Shown here: piece after piece, positions 8,204 through 16,619 of the stretch
Position numbering within the stretch: position 1 is the first letter of the stretch
How the letters are laid out: each line of letters starts with the position of its first letter
Source of the DNA: Oligoflexia bacterium
Lineage (GTDB): Bacteria; Bdellovibrionota; Bdellovibrionia; JABDDW01
Reading direction: 5' to 3'
NCBI GenBank assembly: GCA_016715815.1
Contig: JADJXN010000002.1
Span: 434,001-498,000 of the forward strand
DNA: 64,000 bases
Notes under the pieces: model-generated
The model's database searches: none
Told to the model about the DNA's origin: nothing
What the model saw: the letters and a program-made list of their open reading frames with translations, nothing else
Program-made: the position numbers and the translations under genes

Positions 8204-8419
8204 ATGAGCATTGAAAAGCTTGACTACATTTTTCCATTCATTGTTTTTGGTTATGGTTTTATTGTTTTATTCACTTTATATAACCCAAAGCTTGTAAAAT
8301 TGGCCGAATCTCGGATGCCGGCGGACATTTGGGCTCAATTCAAATCTAAAAGGGTTTTGGCATGGGTTTGCCTCTATGTGGGCGGACTTTGGTCTTTGCA
8401 AAACATTTGGTTTTCTTAA
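8204..8419 (+). CDS. small membrane protein, two predicted helices
   Basis: A 71-residue protein with two hydrophobic segments: about residues 8-27 (YIFPFIVFGYGFIVLFTLYN) and about 52-68 (AWVCLYVGGLWSLQNIW), joined by a charged loop. That is the pattern of a small inner-membrane hairpin protein. I recognise no family. It sits 23 bases before xseA in the same direction and could share its transcript. Real coding is likely because of the composition and spacing, but no homologue is known to me. Confidence 0.55.
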   Translation: MSIEKLDYIFPFIVFGYGFIVLFTLYNPKLVKLAESRMPADIWAQFKSKRVLAWVCLYVGGLWSLQNIWFS

Positions 8420-8442
8420 GTAATTAATGTACAAATAACCCC

Positions 8443-9852
8443 ATGCAAGAAGAGGGTAAAAAGCAAACGCAGCTTTCACTGCTTGGGTTTGAGGGGATCA
8501 CAGATCGCGCCACAAAACTTCTTAAAAAACAAAAAGATCTGCTAAAGCAAACTAGCTTAGAAACAACCGTGCACAGGGAGCCTGAAGCGCCACCAGAAAA
8601 AACAACTGATGAACCCTTAAGCGTCACCGAGCTTAATAAAAACATTAAAGGCCTTTTAGAGAAATCTTTTCCAATGGTTTGGGTTCAAGGAGAAATTAGT
8701 AATTTTAAAATTCCAGCCTCAGGCCACTTTTATTTTACTCTTAAAGATGCGGGCTCACAAATTAGAGCCGTTATGTTTAGGGGTTTTACCCAACACTTAA
8801 AATTTACCCCTGAAGACGGGATGGAGGTTTTAGTAAGGGCCAGAATTACTGTTTATGAGCCTCGCGGGGACTACCAACTTTTTTGTGAAGCCATGGAGCC
8901 AAAAGGTTTTGGAGCGCTTCAAATTGCTTTTGAAAAACTAAAAGAAAAACTTCAAAAAGAAGGGCTTTTTGATAAGGCCCGTAAAAAAGCCTTACCCGCA
9001 TTTCCGCAAAGAATTGCTATTGTTACATCTCCAACGGGTGCAGCCATTAGAGATATGCTTAATGTTTTAGCTAGAAGATCTGGTGGGGGAATTGAAATCA
9101 CTATTATTCCCACAGCCGTTCAGGGAGAAAAAGCCGCAGCAGAAATTGCCCAGGCAGTGAATTTAGTCTCAAGGCTTGGAACAAAACACTTTGATGTTTT
9201 AATTGTGGGCCGTGGTGGTGGTTCTTTAGAAGATTTATGGTCTTTTAATGAAGAAATTGTAGCAAGGGCTGTGAGCCAATGTAGTGTGCCCACCATTTCC
9301 GCTGTTGGCCATGAGGTTGATTTCACCATTTGTGATTTTGTGGCTGATCTAAGAGCCCCAACTCCATCTGCCGCAGCTGAGCTTGTGGTAAAAAACAAAG
9401 CTGATCTTATAGAAAAAATAAAGCTTCAAGAAAAACAATTGGCCCAATTAATAGCTAAAAAAATTCAACTTTTAAAAGCCACAACCTTTGGTTTTTCAAA
9501 AAGGCTCATTGACCCAAAAAGAAAGCTTCAAGATTTAATGCTTAGATCTGACGAGTGGGCTGAAAGACTAAGCCAAGCCATGTTGCGCTTTTTAGCAGAC
9601 TCAAGAATGCAAATAAGCCTTTTAAGAGAAAAATTGCCAGCGCCTCAGACACTTGTTCAGCTAAAGCGGGCAGAATTTCAAAGGTGGGCGGCCTTACTTG
9701 ATGGGTTAAGCCCATTGGGAGTTTTGCAGAGAGGTTATTCTATTGTGAAAAAAGGACAAAAAATAATTAAAGACTCTAATTTGGTTAAAAAAGGAGATAA
9801 ATTACAAATCAAGCTTTTCAAAGGCGAGCTTGAAGTGGAGGTCAAAAACTAA
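8443..9852 (+). CDS. xseA: exodeoxyribonuclease VII large subunit
   Basis: Residues about 60-160 form the OB-fold DNA-binding domain (LSVTELNKNIKGLLE, VWVQGEISNFK, SGHFYFTLKD), followed by the nuclease domain with IAIVTSPTGAAIRDM, VGRGGGSLEDLWSFNEE, SAVGHEVDFTICDFVADLRAPTPSAAAE and the C-terminal LQRGYSIV segment. With XseB it degrades single-stranded DNA in both directions to oligonucleotides. The 469 residues include about 55 extra N-terminal residues of low conservation before the OB fold, so the true start might be internal, but no better one is evident. Its stop overlaps the xseB start by one base (TAATG), a sign of translational coupling. Confidence 0.95.
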   Translation: MQEEGKKQTQLSLLGFEGITDRATKLLKKQKDLLKQTSLETTVHREPEAPPEKTTDEPLSVTELNKNIKGLLEKSFPMVWVQGEISNFKIPASGHFYFTLKDAGSQIRAVMFRGFTQHLKFTPEDGMEVLVRARITVYEPRGDYQLFCEAMEPKGFGALQIAFEKLKEKLQKEGLFDKARKKALPAFPQRIAIVTSPTGAAIRDMLNVLARRSGGGIEITIIPTAVQGEKAAAEIAQAVNLVSRLGTKHFDVLIVGRGGGSLEDLWSFNEEIVARAVSQCSVPTISAVGHEVDFTICDFVADLRAPTPSAAAELVVKNKADLIEKIKLQEKQLAQLIAKKIQLLKATTFGFSKRLIDPKRKLQDLMLRSDEWAERLSQAMLRFLADSRMQISLLREKLPAPQTLVQLKRAEFQRWAALLDGLSPLGVLQRGYSIVKKGQKIIKDSNLVKKGDKLQIKLFKGELEVEVKN

Positions 9853-10085
9853 TGGAAACTAAAATTGATTTTGAAAAAAACCTAAAGCGTCTTGAAGAGA
9901 TTGTACACAAACTTGAAGACGGAGAAATTGCTCTTGAGGAATCCCTAAAGCTTTTTGAAGAGGGGGTTAAAATTTCAAGGGAATGTAATAAAAAACTAGT
10001 GGATGCAGAAAAGCGCGTAAAGCAACTTTTAAGCGTTAATGCTGACGGTGAAGTAACAACAAAAGATTTTATAAATGAGTCTTGA
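9852..10085 (+). CDS. xseB: exodeoxyribonuclease VII small subunit
   Basis: A 77-residue protein with the XseB signature DFEKNLKRLEEIVHKLEDGEIALEESLKLFEEGVKI, two helices that pack along the long coiled region of XseA. The length is typical. It overlaps xseA by one base and the following ispA by 11 bases, so the three are translated from one message. The xseB-ispA-dxs order is widespread in Proteobacteria. Confidence 0.95.
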   Translation: METKIDFEKNLKRLEEIVHKLEDGEIALEESLKLFEEGVKISRECNKKLVDAEKRVKQLLSVNADGEVTTKDFINES

Positions 10086-10905
10086 TTTAAAAATTAAAAA
10101 CTACAAAGCATTAATAGAGACAGAAGTTCAAAACTACATTGAAGCTATAAAGCCTAAAGTAGAAAACACAGGTCTTATTGGTTTACACAGGGCTATTTCA
10201 TACTCGCTCAGTAGTGGTGGCGGAAGGCTTCGGCCAATTCTATGCTGCCTTGTTGCTGAATATTTAAAAGCCGATGTTAAAAAAGTTCTACCATTCGCAC
10301 TTGCTTTAGAGCTTGTGCACACTTACTCACTTATTCACGATGATCTTCCCGCAATGGATAATGATAATTTCAGACGTGGCAAGCCTTCCACCCATCGGGC
10401 CTTTAGTGAAGCTCTTGCAATACTTTCAGGGGATGCTTTAAACACGGAAGCTTACCGAATTATTGCATTGCACTATAAAGAGGATCCAACACTAGCTTTA
10501 GAGCTTATTGAGTTATTATCAGAAAAAAGTGCTCTGACGGGCATGATAGGTGGCCAAGCTATTGATATGGCTTCTAAAAATGAAAAATTAAATCTACATG
10601 ATTTAGAGTTTTTACACAAAAATAAGACAGCGTCTCTTTTTGAGGCGGCAGTTATAGGCTCAGCCCTTATCTCTAAAGCCAGTAATGAAAAAGCCCACCA
10701 GCTTAAAAACTACGCCCAAGTACTTGGTTTATTGTTTCAGGCCACGGATGATTTGGCTGATCAGCCAAAAAGGGATGAGCCGGGTGTTATTAGTGTATTA
10801 GGGCTTGAAAAAGCTAAGGAATATTGCCAAAACTTAACCCTTCAAGCTCAAAGCTTTGTAGACGGTGTGCTTTGGGATTTTGTAACTGTTGTAACAAAAA
10901 GGTAA
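10075..10905 (+). CDS. ispA: polyprenyl (farnesyl/geranyl) diphosphate synthase
   Basis: The first Asp-rich motif is IHDDLPAMDND (D89, D90) after GGGRLRP; the second is FQATDDLADQ (D225, D226). These bind the Mg2+-diphosphate of the substrates, so the enzyme joins isopentenyl diphosphate to an allylic primer to make C10-C15 prenyl diphosphates. At 276 residues it is slightly short: after the second motif the usual loop (LGKPxGSD in relatives) is replaced by a compact DQPKRDEPGVISVLGLE. Whether that changes activity cannot be told from sequence. It ends two bases before dxs, which feeds the same isoprenoid pathway. Confidence 0.88.
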   Translation: MSLDLKIKNYKALIETEVQNYIEAIKPKVENTGLIGLHRAISYSLSSGGGRLRPILCCLVAEYLKADVKKVLPFALALELVHTYSLIHDDLPAMDNDNFRRGKPSTHRAFSEALAILSGDALNTEAYRIIALHYKEDPTLALELIELLSEKSALTGMIGGQAIDMASKNEKLNLHDLEFLHKNKTASLFEAAVIGSALISKASNEKAHQLKNYAQVLGLLFQATDDLADQPKRDEPGVISVLGLEKAKEYCQNLTLQAQSFVDGVLWDFVTVVTKR

Positions 10906-10907
10906 AA

Positions 10908-12899
10908 ATGTTTCTTCAAAAGGTAAATAGCCCTGAGGACCTTAAAAAGCTTAAACTCCAAGAACTTACAAGTTATGTTCAAGAGCTTCGTCAATTTATG
11001 ATTGAAGTGATGTCTAAAACTGGTGGGCATGTGGCTGCAAATTTGGGTGTTGTAGAGCTTTCAGCAGCGATTCATTATGTGTTTAATACCCCAGAAGACA
11101 AAATTGTATGGGATGTAGGCCATCAATGTTATGCCCATAAAATCATAACCGGCAGACGCGATTACTTTCACACCATTAGACAAGATGGCGGCATCTCTGG
11201 TTTTACAAAAATCTCAGAAAGTCCTTATGATGTTTTTGGCGCAGGCCACTCAAGCACATCTATTAGTGCTGGCCTTGGCATAGCAGAGGCTCAGTGGCAA
11301 ACAAAAACAAACAATCAAGTGGTTTCCATTATTGGTGATGGCGCATTGACTGCTGGAATGGCTTATGAAGGGCTAAATCATGCGGGGCACTTAAGAAGGC
11401 CTAATTTTATTGTTATTTTTAATGACAATGAAATGAGTATTTCTGAAAACGTTGGAGCGCTGGCTAAGTTTTTTGGCAAACGTGTGAACAGCGTCGTATA
11501 TAATAAATTGCGCGCCGAAATTAAAGACACCCTAAAAGCGATTTCAACCCCAGAGATGGATTTTTTTGAGGGTGTAAAAAAACTCACTCACTCAGTAAAA
11601 GATCTTTTTTCTACAACAAGTTTTTTTGAAGCCCTTGGCTTTAGATACATTGGTCCCGTAGATGGCCAAAACGTAGAAGATCTTGTTGAGACCTTAAGCA
11701 GTGTTAAAAGGTTAAGTCTACAAAGTATGGCAAATGCTCGTGATGCAAAAGAGGATTGTGAATTTGACCCGCCCATTTTAGTGCATGTTAAAACTAAAAA
11801 AGGTTATGGGTTAAAAACAGCTCAAGAGCGTCCAGGGGACTTTCATGGTGTTACAGGTTTTGATCTCACAACAGGGGAGCCCACAAAAAAGCCCACAAGT
11901 GCCCCAACCTATACAAGTGTTTTTGCAAAAGCATTATGTAAGGCGGCTCAAAAAGATAAGTCTGTGGTGGCCGTTACCGCGGCAATGCCTGATGGTACAG
12001 GCTTAAACGTATTTCAAAAACAATTTCCTGATAGGTTTTATGATGTTGGCATTGCTGAGCAACATGCGGTTACTTTTTCAGCGGCCATGAGGCTTTCTGG
12101 TTTAAAACCAGCTGTGGCTCTTTATTCAACATTTATGCAAAGAGCTTATGACCAGCTCATTCATGATGCCGCCATTCAAAAAATTCCTCTGGCTTTATTT
12201 TTAGACCGAAGCGGTCTTGTAGGTGCGGATGGGCCAACTCATCACGGTGTGTTTGACATGAGCTATTTAAGATGTGTGCCAGGTATGCACATAATGGCCC
12301 CAAAAGATGAAAACGAACTTCAACACATGGTTAATACAGCACTTCATTGTAATAAACTAGCTTCAGTGCGCTTCCCAAGAGGAGAGGGCGTTGGGGTTAA
12401 GCTTGATGATGAATTAAAAATGCTAGAGCTTGGTAAATCTGAAAAGCTTATTGAGCATGAACACTCCCTTGTGAGTATTTGGGCCGCAGGCAATATGGTT
12501 AAAACAGCCTGTGATGTGGCTGAGAGTTTACTATTAAAACAAGGCTTGTTGTGTGATGTTGTTAATGCCCGCTTTATTAAACCCCTTGATGACGCCGCTC
12601 TTTTAAAAGACGCAGAAAAAACAAAACTTATTGTCACATTAGAAGAAAACGCAGTTAAAGGCGGCTTAGGTTCAGAGATTCTTGAGTCACTTGCAGCGCA
12701 AAATATTGTAATGCCAGTATTGAATTTAGGAATTCCAGATGAATTTATTGAGCACGGAGCAGTAAAACGCCTTTATGAGTATTGTGAATTAAGTCCAAAG
12801 CAAGTTGAGCAAGCCATAATTGAGCGTCTTAAAACATTAGTGCTTGCTAAGCAATTATCTCCTGAGTCAGCAGTATTTCCCAGTGAAGCACACCATTAA
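10908..12899 (+). CDS. dxs: 1-deoxy-D-xylulose-5-phosphate synthase
   Basis: The 663-residue product follows Dxs throughout: SKTGGHVAANLGVVELS, VWDVGHQCYAHKI, the thiamine diphosphate motif GDGALTAGMAYEGLNHAGH...NDNEMSIS, then the transketolase-like domains with DVGIAEQHAVTFSAAMR and GADGPTHHGVFDMSYLR. It condenses pyruvate and glyceraldehyde 3-phosphate, the first step of the methylerythritol phosphate route to isoprenoids. I place the start at ATG 10908, preceded by AAAAAGG and two bases after the ispA stop; an in-frame ATG at 10824 lies inside ispA and lacks family similarity. The stop overlaps the start of tlyA. Confidence 0.95.
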   Translation: MFLQKVNSPEDLKKLKLQELTSYVQELRQFMIEVMSKTGGHVAANLGVVELSAAIHYVFNTPEDKIVWDVGHQCYAHKIITGRRDYFHTIRQDGGISGFTKISESPYDVFGAGHSSTSISAGLGIAEAQWQTKTNNQVVSIIGDGALTAGMAYEGLNHAGHLRRPNFIVIFNDNEMSISENVGALAKFFGKRVNSVVYNKLRAEIKDTLKAISTPEMDFFEGVKKLTHSVKDLFSTTSFFEALGFRYIGPVDGQNVEDLVETLSSVKRLSLQSMANARDAKEDCEFDPPILVHVKTKKGYGLKTAQERPGDFHGVTGFDLTTGEPTKKPTSAPTYTSVFAKALCKAAQKDKSVVAVTAAMPDGTGLNVFQKQFPDRFYDVGIAEQHAVTFSAAMRLSGLKPAVALYSTFMQRAYDQLIHDAAIQKIPLALFLDRSGLVGADGPTHHGVFDMSYLRCVPGMHIMAPKDENELQHMVNTALHCNKLASVRFPRGEGVGVKLDDELKMLELGKSEKLIEHEHSLVSIWAAGNMVKTACDVAESLLLKQGLLCDVVNARFIKPLDDAALLKDAEKTKLIVTLEENAVKGGLGSEILESLAAQNIVMPVLNLGIPDEFIEHGAVKRLYEYCELSPKQVEQAIIERLKTLVLAKQLSPESAVFPSEAHH

Positions 12900-13632
12900 A
12901 AAACAAAGAGTAGATAAAATTTTAGTAGATCAGGGTTTAGCCAAATCGCGCACCCAAGCGCAAGCTCTTATTATGGCTGGCCAAGTATGTTTGGGAGATA
13001 AGCTCATATTAAAACCCTCTGAAGAGTATGATCCCAATTTAGATTTTAGGTTAAAACAAGGAGCGTTGCCTAAATATGTTTCTCGCGGTGGGGAAAAGCT
13101 TGAAGGGGCGCTTAAAGAAGTAGCTCTTAATGTAAAAAATTTTAAAGTTCTTGATATTGGCATTAGCACTGGGGGGTTTACAGATTGCCTACTACAAAAC
13201 GGCTGTGAAAGTGTGATTGGCCTTGATGTGGGGCATAATCAACTTGATTGGAAAATAAGAAATGACGCCAGAGTTAAGGCGTATGAAGGAATTAATTGCA
13301 GGAATATTCCAGAAGAACTAGTGCCAGATAAGCAAGATTTGGCTGTTATAGATGTTTCCTTTATCTCTTTAACATTAATTATACCTGAGGCGGAAAAATT
13401 TATTAAAAGAGGTGGTTATTTGTTAGCCCTGATAAAACCTCAGTTTGAAGTGGATAAGGGGCATGTTGGAAAAGGGGGAATAGTAAAAGACCCCTTGCTA
13501 CACAGCCAGGTTCAAGACAAAATAAAAGACCTATGTTTGAGTCTGGGCTTTAAGGTAGAAAAAATTTTCCCAAGCCCCATTGAAGGAACAGATGGCAATA
13601 AAGAATTTTTTATTTTTGCTAGCCTTAATTAG
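12883..13632 (+). CDS. tlyA: TlyA-type rRNA 2'-O-methyltransferase / putative hemolysin
   Basis: An S4 RNA-binding domain comes first (RVDKILVDQGLAKSRTQAQALIMAGQV), then an FtsJ-like methyltransferase: VSRGGEKLEGAL, VLDIGISTGGFTDCLLQNG (SAM-binding), GLDVGHNQLDWKIR, DVSFISLTLIIP and LIKPQFE. TlyA relatives methylate ribosomal RNA ribose; some are also called hemolysins. GTG 12883 gives about 249 residues, the usual size, and overlaps dxs by 17 bases; a TTG at 12844 would add residues without family counterpart. No good ribosome binding site is visible, so translation probably depends on coupling to dxs. Confidence 0.9.
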   Translation: MKHTIKKQRVDKILVDQGLAKSRTQAQALIMAGQVCLGDKLILKPSEEYDPNLDFRLKQGALPKYVSRGGEKLEGALKEVALNVKNFKVLDIGISTGGFTDCLLQNGCESVIGLDVGHNQLDWKIRNDARVKAYEGINCRNIPEELVPDKQDLAVIDVSFISLTLIIPEAEKFIKRGGYLLALIKPQFEVDKGHVGKGGIVKDPLLHSQVQDKIKDLCLSLGFKVEKIFPSPIEGTDGNKEFFIFASLN

Positions 13633-14491
13633 TTTTATTGGTGGTTGCCAAGTTTTACAAAAAAGGCAATCAGCACCTATTGTTATTGGGCAAAATCAAA
13701 CTTTAGAGCAAACGACTCAAGCGCCAACAAAGGTTTTGCCGGTGGGAGTTTTTTTTGGTCCAGGAGCATTGAGAACTTATGCTCACGTGGGGGTTCTTAA
13801 AGCCCTTCACCAAGCACAAATTCCTATTGTTGCTGTCGGTGGCCATGAGTGGGGCGCTGTCGTGGCTGCATTTTATGCATTTTCAAAAAGTGCAAATTCA
13901 GTTGAATGGCAAATGCTTAAATTAAGAAAAGACCAAATCCCAACAAGAAGTTTTTTAAGCGCAACACTTGCTCCAAAAGAGAGCGCCTCATTTTTGCAAT
14001 ATTTAAAATTTGTATTTGCAGACAAATTACTTGAAGAAACTAAAATCCCCTTTAGCTGTTTTACCACCGATAATGAAAGAAGTTATCCAGTTAAAGATGG
14101 TAAGGCTTTTGAGAGAGTAGCTATGTGTGCATCTTTGCCCCCAATGTATAAAGCTTTTGAGTCAAAGTGGATAGCCGTTCCTAATGTTGAAAGCGATTGG
14201 GTAGATTCATTAAAAGCAGCAGGAGCAGAGTTTTTAATTTATGTTGATTCCCTTTCTGAGGGAGCATTTTTTTCAAAATATAAATATGACTCCCAAGAAA
14301 CCCTCACAGCTTTATGGACTGGGATTAGAAATAATTCTAATTTAGCGCAAAAACAGGCTAATATGGTCATTCAAACTGGAGTGGTTAACGATTTATTGGA
14401 TTTTGATTCCCGTAGAGAAATGATAAAAAAGGGTGAAGAAGTAGGTAAATCAGCACTTGAGCCATTAAAGGCTGCAATAGGAGTAAATTAA
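13592..14491 (+). CDS. patatin-fold lipoprotein lacking the catalytic residues
   Basis: A lipoprotein signal (FLFLLALISFIGGC) is followed by a region that reads like a patatin phospholipase: GPGALRTYAHVGVLKALHQAQIPI, then AVGGHEWGAVVAAFYAF. In active patatins the elbow is GxSxG; here it is GHEWG, with Glu86 where the nucleophile Ser belongs. The later Asp-Gly-Gly motif is replaced by AVPNVE before a recognisable SLKAAGAEFLIYVD strand. Both members of the Ser-Asp dyad therefore appear lost, while the fold seems kept, suggesting a binding or scaffold role. Start ATG 13592 has GAAGGA 4 bases upstream and overlaps tlyA by 41 bases; its stop overlaps pepP by one base. Confidence 0.7.
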   Translation: MAIKNFLFLLALISFIGGCQVLQKRQSAPIVIGQNQTLEQTTQAPTKVLPVGVFFGPGALRTYAHVGVLKALHQAQIPIVAVGGHEWGAVVAAFYAFSKSANSVEWQMLKLRKDQIPTRSFLSATLAPKESASFLQYLKFVFADKLLEETKIPFSCFTTDNERSYPVKDGKAFERVAMCASLPPMYKAFESKWIAVPNVESDWVDSLKAAGAEFLIYVDSLSEGAFFSKYKYDSQETLTALWTGIRNNSNLAQKQANMVIQTGVVNDLLDFDSRREMIKKGEEVGKSALEPLKAAIGVN

Positions 14492-15831
14492 TGTTTAACG
14501 GACCATTTGGTGGAGTTGAAATTTATAAAAAAAGAAGAGAAAAACTTGTTTCAAAATTAACTCGCCAAGCAAGCGACAGTAGTATTGCGATTTTAGCTTC
14601 AAAGCTAGAACAAGAGCGAAACCATGACGTTCACCATTATTACAGACAAGATAGCTCTTTATATTATTTAACGGGGCATCCTGAGCCAGAAACTGTTTTA
14701 GTTATTAATCCAAAATCTAAAACTAAGTTTATTTTATTTGTACGTGAGAAAGATCCTTTAAGAGAATTATGGGATGGGTTTCGTTACGGAATAGATGGAG
14801 CTGAAAAATATTTTGGTGTTGATAAGGTTTACCCCGTTAAAGAATTTAAAGCAGTTGTAACAGAACTTCTTAAAGGTGTTGATACACTTTTTTACCACCT
14901 TAATGAAGATGTGCACTTTGATTCTAAAATTCTAAATATGCTTGAAGAAGCCAAAAACCTGAGCGGGAGAAGTGGCAGAGGGCTTGCCCAAATTGTCGAT
15001 ATAAACCCAATTATTGGTGAAATGAGGCTTTTTAAAACCAAAGAAGAAATAGAGTTTTTAAGAAAAGCTTGTGATATTTCAGCGGCCGGACATGTTGCTG
15101 CAATGAAGTTTTTAAAACCAAATGTATATGAATACCAAGTGCAAGCAGAGCTTGAGGCTGAGTTTAAAAGACAAGGCTCTGAGCGCTTAGGCTATAATAG
15201 CATTGTTGCAAGTGGGGCCAATGCCACGGTTTTGCATTACATTACAAACAGAGATCAGTGCAAAGACGGAGACATGTTGTTGATAGATGCGGGGGCTGAA
15301 TATAATTTTTTAACCGGAGACATTACTCGTGTTACCCCAGTTGGGGGGGGGTTTTCAAAACCACAAAGACGCTTTTATGAAGCGGTTTTAAAAGTTCAAA
15401 AATCTTGTATTAAAATGGTAAAACCAGGGGTGCGACTTTTAGATATTCATAACCACGCTATTGAGGGTCTAACCCATGAAATGCTTGAGCTTGGTTTATT
15501 AAAAGGAAATGTGAAGCAGCTTATTTTAAAAAGAGAATTTTTTAAATATTACCCCCACGGAACAGGTCATTGGCTAGGTATGGATGTCCATGACACTGGT
15601 TTATACACCATTGATGGTGAATCCAGAAAGCTTGAGCCGGGCATGTGTTTTACTGTTGAGCCGGGGCTTTACGTTCCTATCAAAGATAAAAATGCTCCTA
15701 AAGAATACCGCGGTTTTGGTGTGCGCATAGAAGATAATGTTCACGTAACGCCTAAGGGGTGTGATGTTTTAACTTCAAATGCGCCCAAAGAAGTAGAAGA
15801 AGTTGAGCTCTACGCCAACACTGGCCAGTAA
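14491..15831 (+). CDS. pepP: Xaa-Pro aminopeptidase, M24B family
   Basis: An N-terminal AMP_N domain (RREKLVSKL, RQDSSLYYLTGHPEPETVLVI) precedes the pita-bread peptidase. The five metal ligands are visible: D266 (LLIDAGAEY), D277 (LTGDITR), H360 (HGTGHWLGMDVHD), E390 (TVEPGLY) and E414 (RIEDNVHVT). It removes an N-terminal residue preceding proline and helps recycle peptides in the cytoplasm. The 446 residues are typical. It is the last gene of the run that starts at xseA, overlaps the previous stop by one base, and is convergent with the HAD phosphatase. Confidence 0.93.
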   Translation: MFNGPFGGVEIYKKRREKLVSKLTRQASDSSIAILASKLEQERNHDVHHYYRQDSSLYYLTGHPEPETVLVINPKSKTKFILFVREKDPLRELWDGFRYGIDGAEKYFGVDKVYPVKEFKAVVTELLKGVDTLFYHLNEDVHFDSKILNMLEEAKNLSGRSGRGLAQIVDINPIIGEMRLFKTKEEIEFLRKACDISAAGHVAAMKFLKPNVYEYQVQAELEAEFKRQGSERLGYNSIVASGANATVLHYITNRDQCKDGDMLLIDAGAEYNFLTGDITRVTPVGGGFSKPQRRFYEAVLKVQKSCIKMVKPGVRLLDIHNHAIEGLTHEMLELGLLKGNVKQLILKREFFKYYPHGTGHWLGMDVHDTGLYTIDGESRKLEPGMCFTVEPGLYVPIKDKNAPKEYRGFGVRIEDNVHVTPKGCDVLTSNAPKEVEEVELYANTGQ

Positions 15832-15839
15832 AAGTTTTT

Positions 15840-16589
15840 TTATTGAAATATTTGTATGGCCCAACCCTTAACTTCGGCTTCATTTCTTAAAGCTCTCTCA
15901 CTTCCTCGAAGAGTTGTAAGGCCTGGCAGGTATTGCACCACTAATGGAAAATCCGTGGCCCACTCAAGCATAGATAAATCTCCCAGTGAATTTCCCACAA
16001 CAAAACAAGGGGGGGAGTTTAGCTTTTTCTTTAGAGCATCTTTTTTGCCAGCGGCATAGGGAATGGGAGTAATAATTGTTTTTGTTAAAATTCCTTGAGG
16101 GCTTATTTCGCATTCTGTGCCGATAAGGTTTTCTAAATCTAGATCTAGTTCATAAAGGGCGGGTTCAATTGCCCAGCGCATGCTGGCGGAGCAAATCCAA
16201 ATGTTATAGTGTTTATTTTTTAGCTTTTCTATCAGCTCTTTCATTAAAGGATTAAATTGGGTTTTAAAATTACTTTCATAAAATTCCTTTGCCTGCTTGC
16301 GTAGCTCAGATAGTTTTAATCCGGCATTAAGTTTTACAATCCATGCATTTGCATCAGCAGTACTTTTTTTGTCTAATTCTAGGTATTGCTCCCAAGCTCG
16401 CAAGGTTGTCTTAAGGCCCGGGGCTAATTGATTTTTAATTTGATACTGAAAAAATGCTTCTCCCAGATCTTGGGGCCACAAAGTACCATCCGCGTCAAAA
16501 ACGGCCGCTTTCCCATAACCGTCTTTTTCACATAAAATGTTAATTGCGTTTTTAACATCATCAAACCATTTATACATATCTACTTTCAA
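15840..16589 (-). CDS. HAD-superfamily phosphatase, phosphoserine phosphatase-like
   Basis: The HAD motifs are present: AVFDADGTLWP (D32 nucleophile, D34), ICSASMRW (motif II), a Lys-rich segment (motif III) and VVGNSLGDLSMLEWA (motif IV). The spacing and helical cap between motifs I and II match HAD subclass IB (SerB-like). It should dephosphorylate a small molecule in the cytoplasm; the substrate is unknown, and pathways for serine or phosphocholine are possible. It is read against its neighbours and starts 31 bases from the diverging exchanger gene. Confidence 0.75.
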   Translation of the reverse strand: MKVDMYKWFDDVKNAINILCEKDGYGKAAVFDADGTLWPQDLGEAFFQYQIKNQLAPGLKTTLRAWEQYLELDKKSTADANAWIVKLNAGLKLSELRKQAKEFYESNFKTQFNPLMKELIEKLKNKHYNIWICSASMRWAIEPALYELDLDLENLIGTECEISPQGILTKTIITPIPYAAGKKDALKKKLNSPPCFVVGNSLGDLSMLEWATDFPLVVQYLPGLTTLRGSERALRNEAEVKGWAIQIFQ

Positions 16590-16619
16590 AATAGATCGTT
16601 TTCTGACACACTCGTCAAC

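Noticed and set aside
10824..10907. Upstream extension of dxs from ATG 10824
   Set aside because: Lies inside ispA, has no Dxs similarity, and the ATG at 10908 has a ribosome binding site and the right N-terminus.
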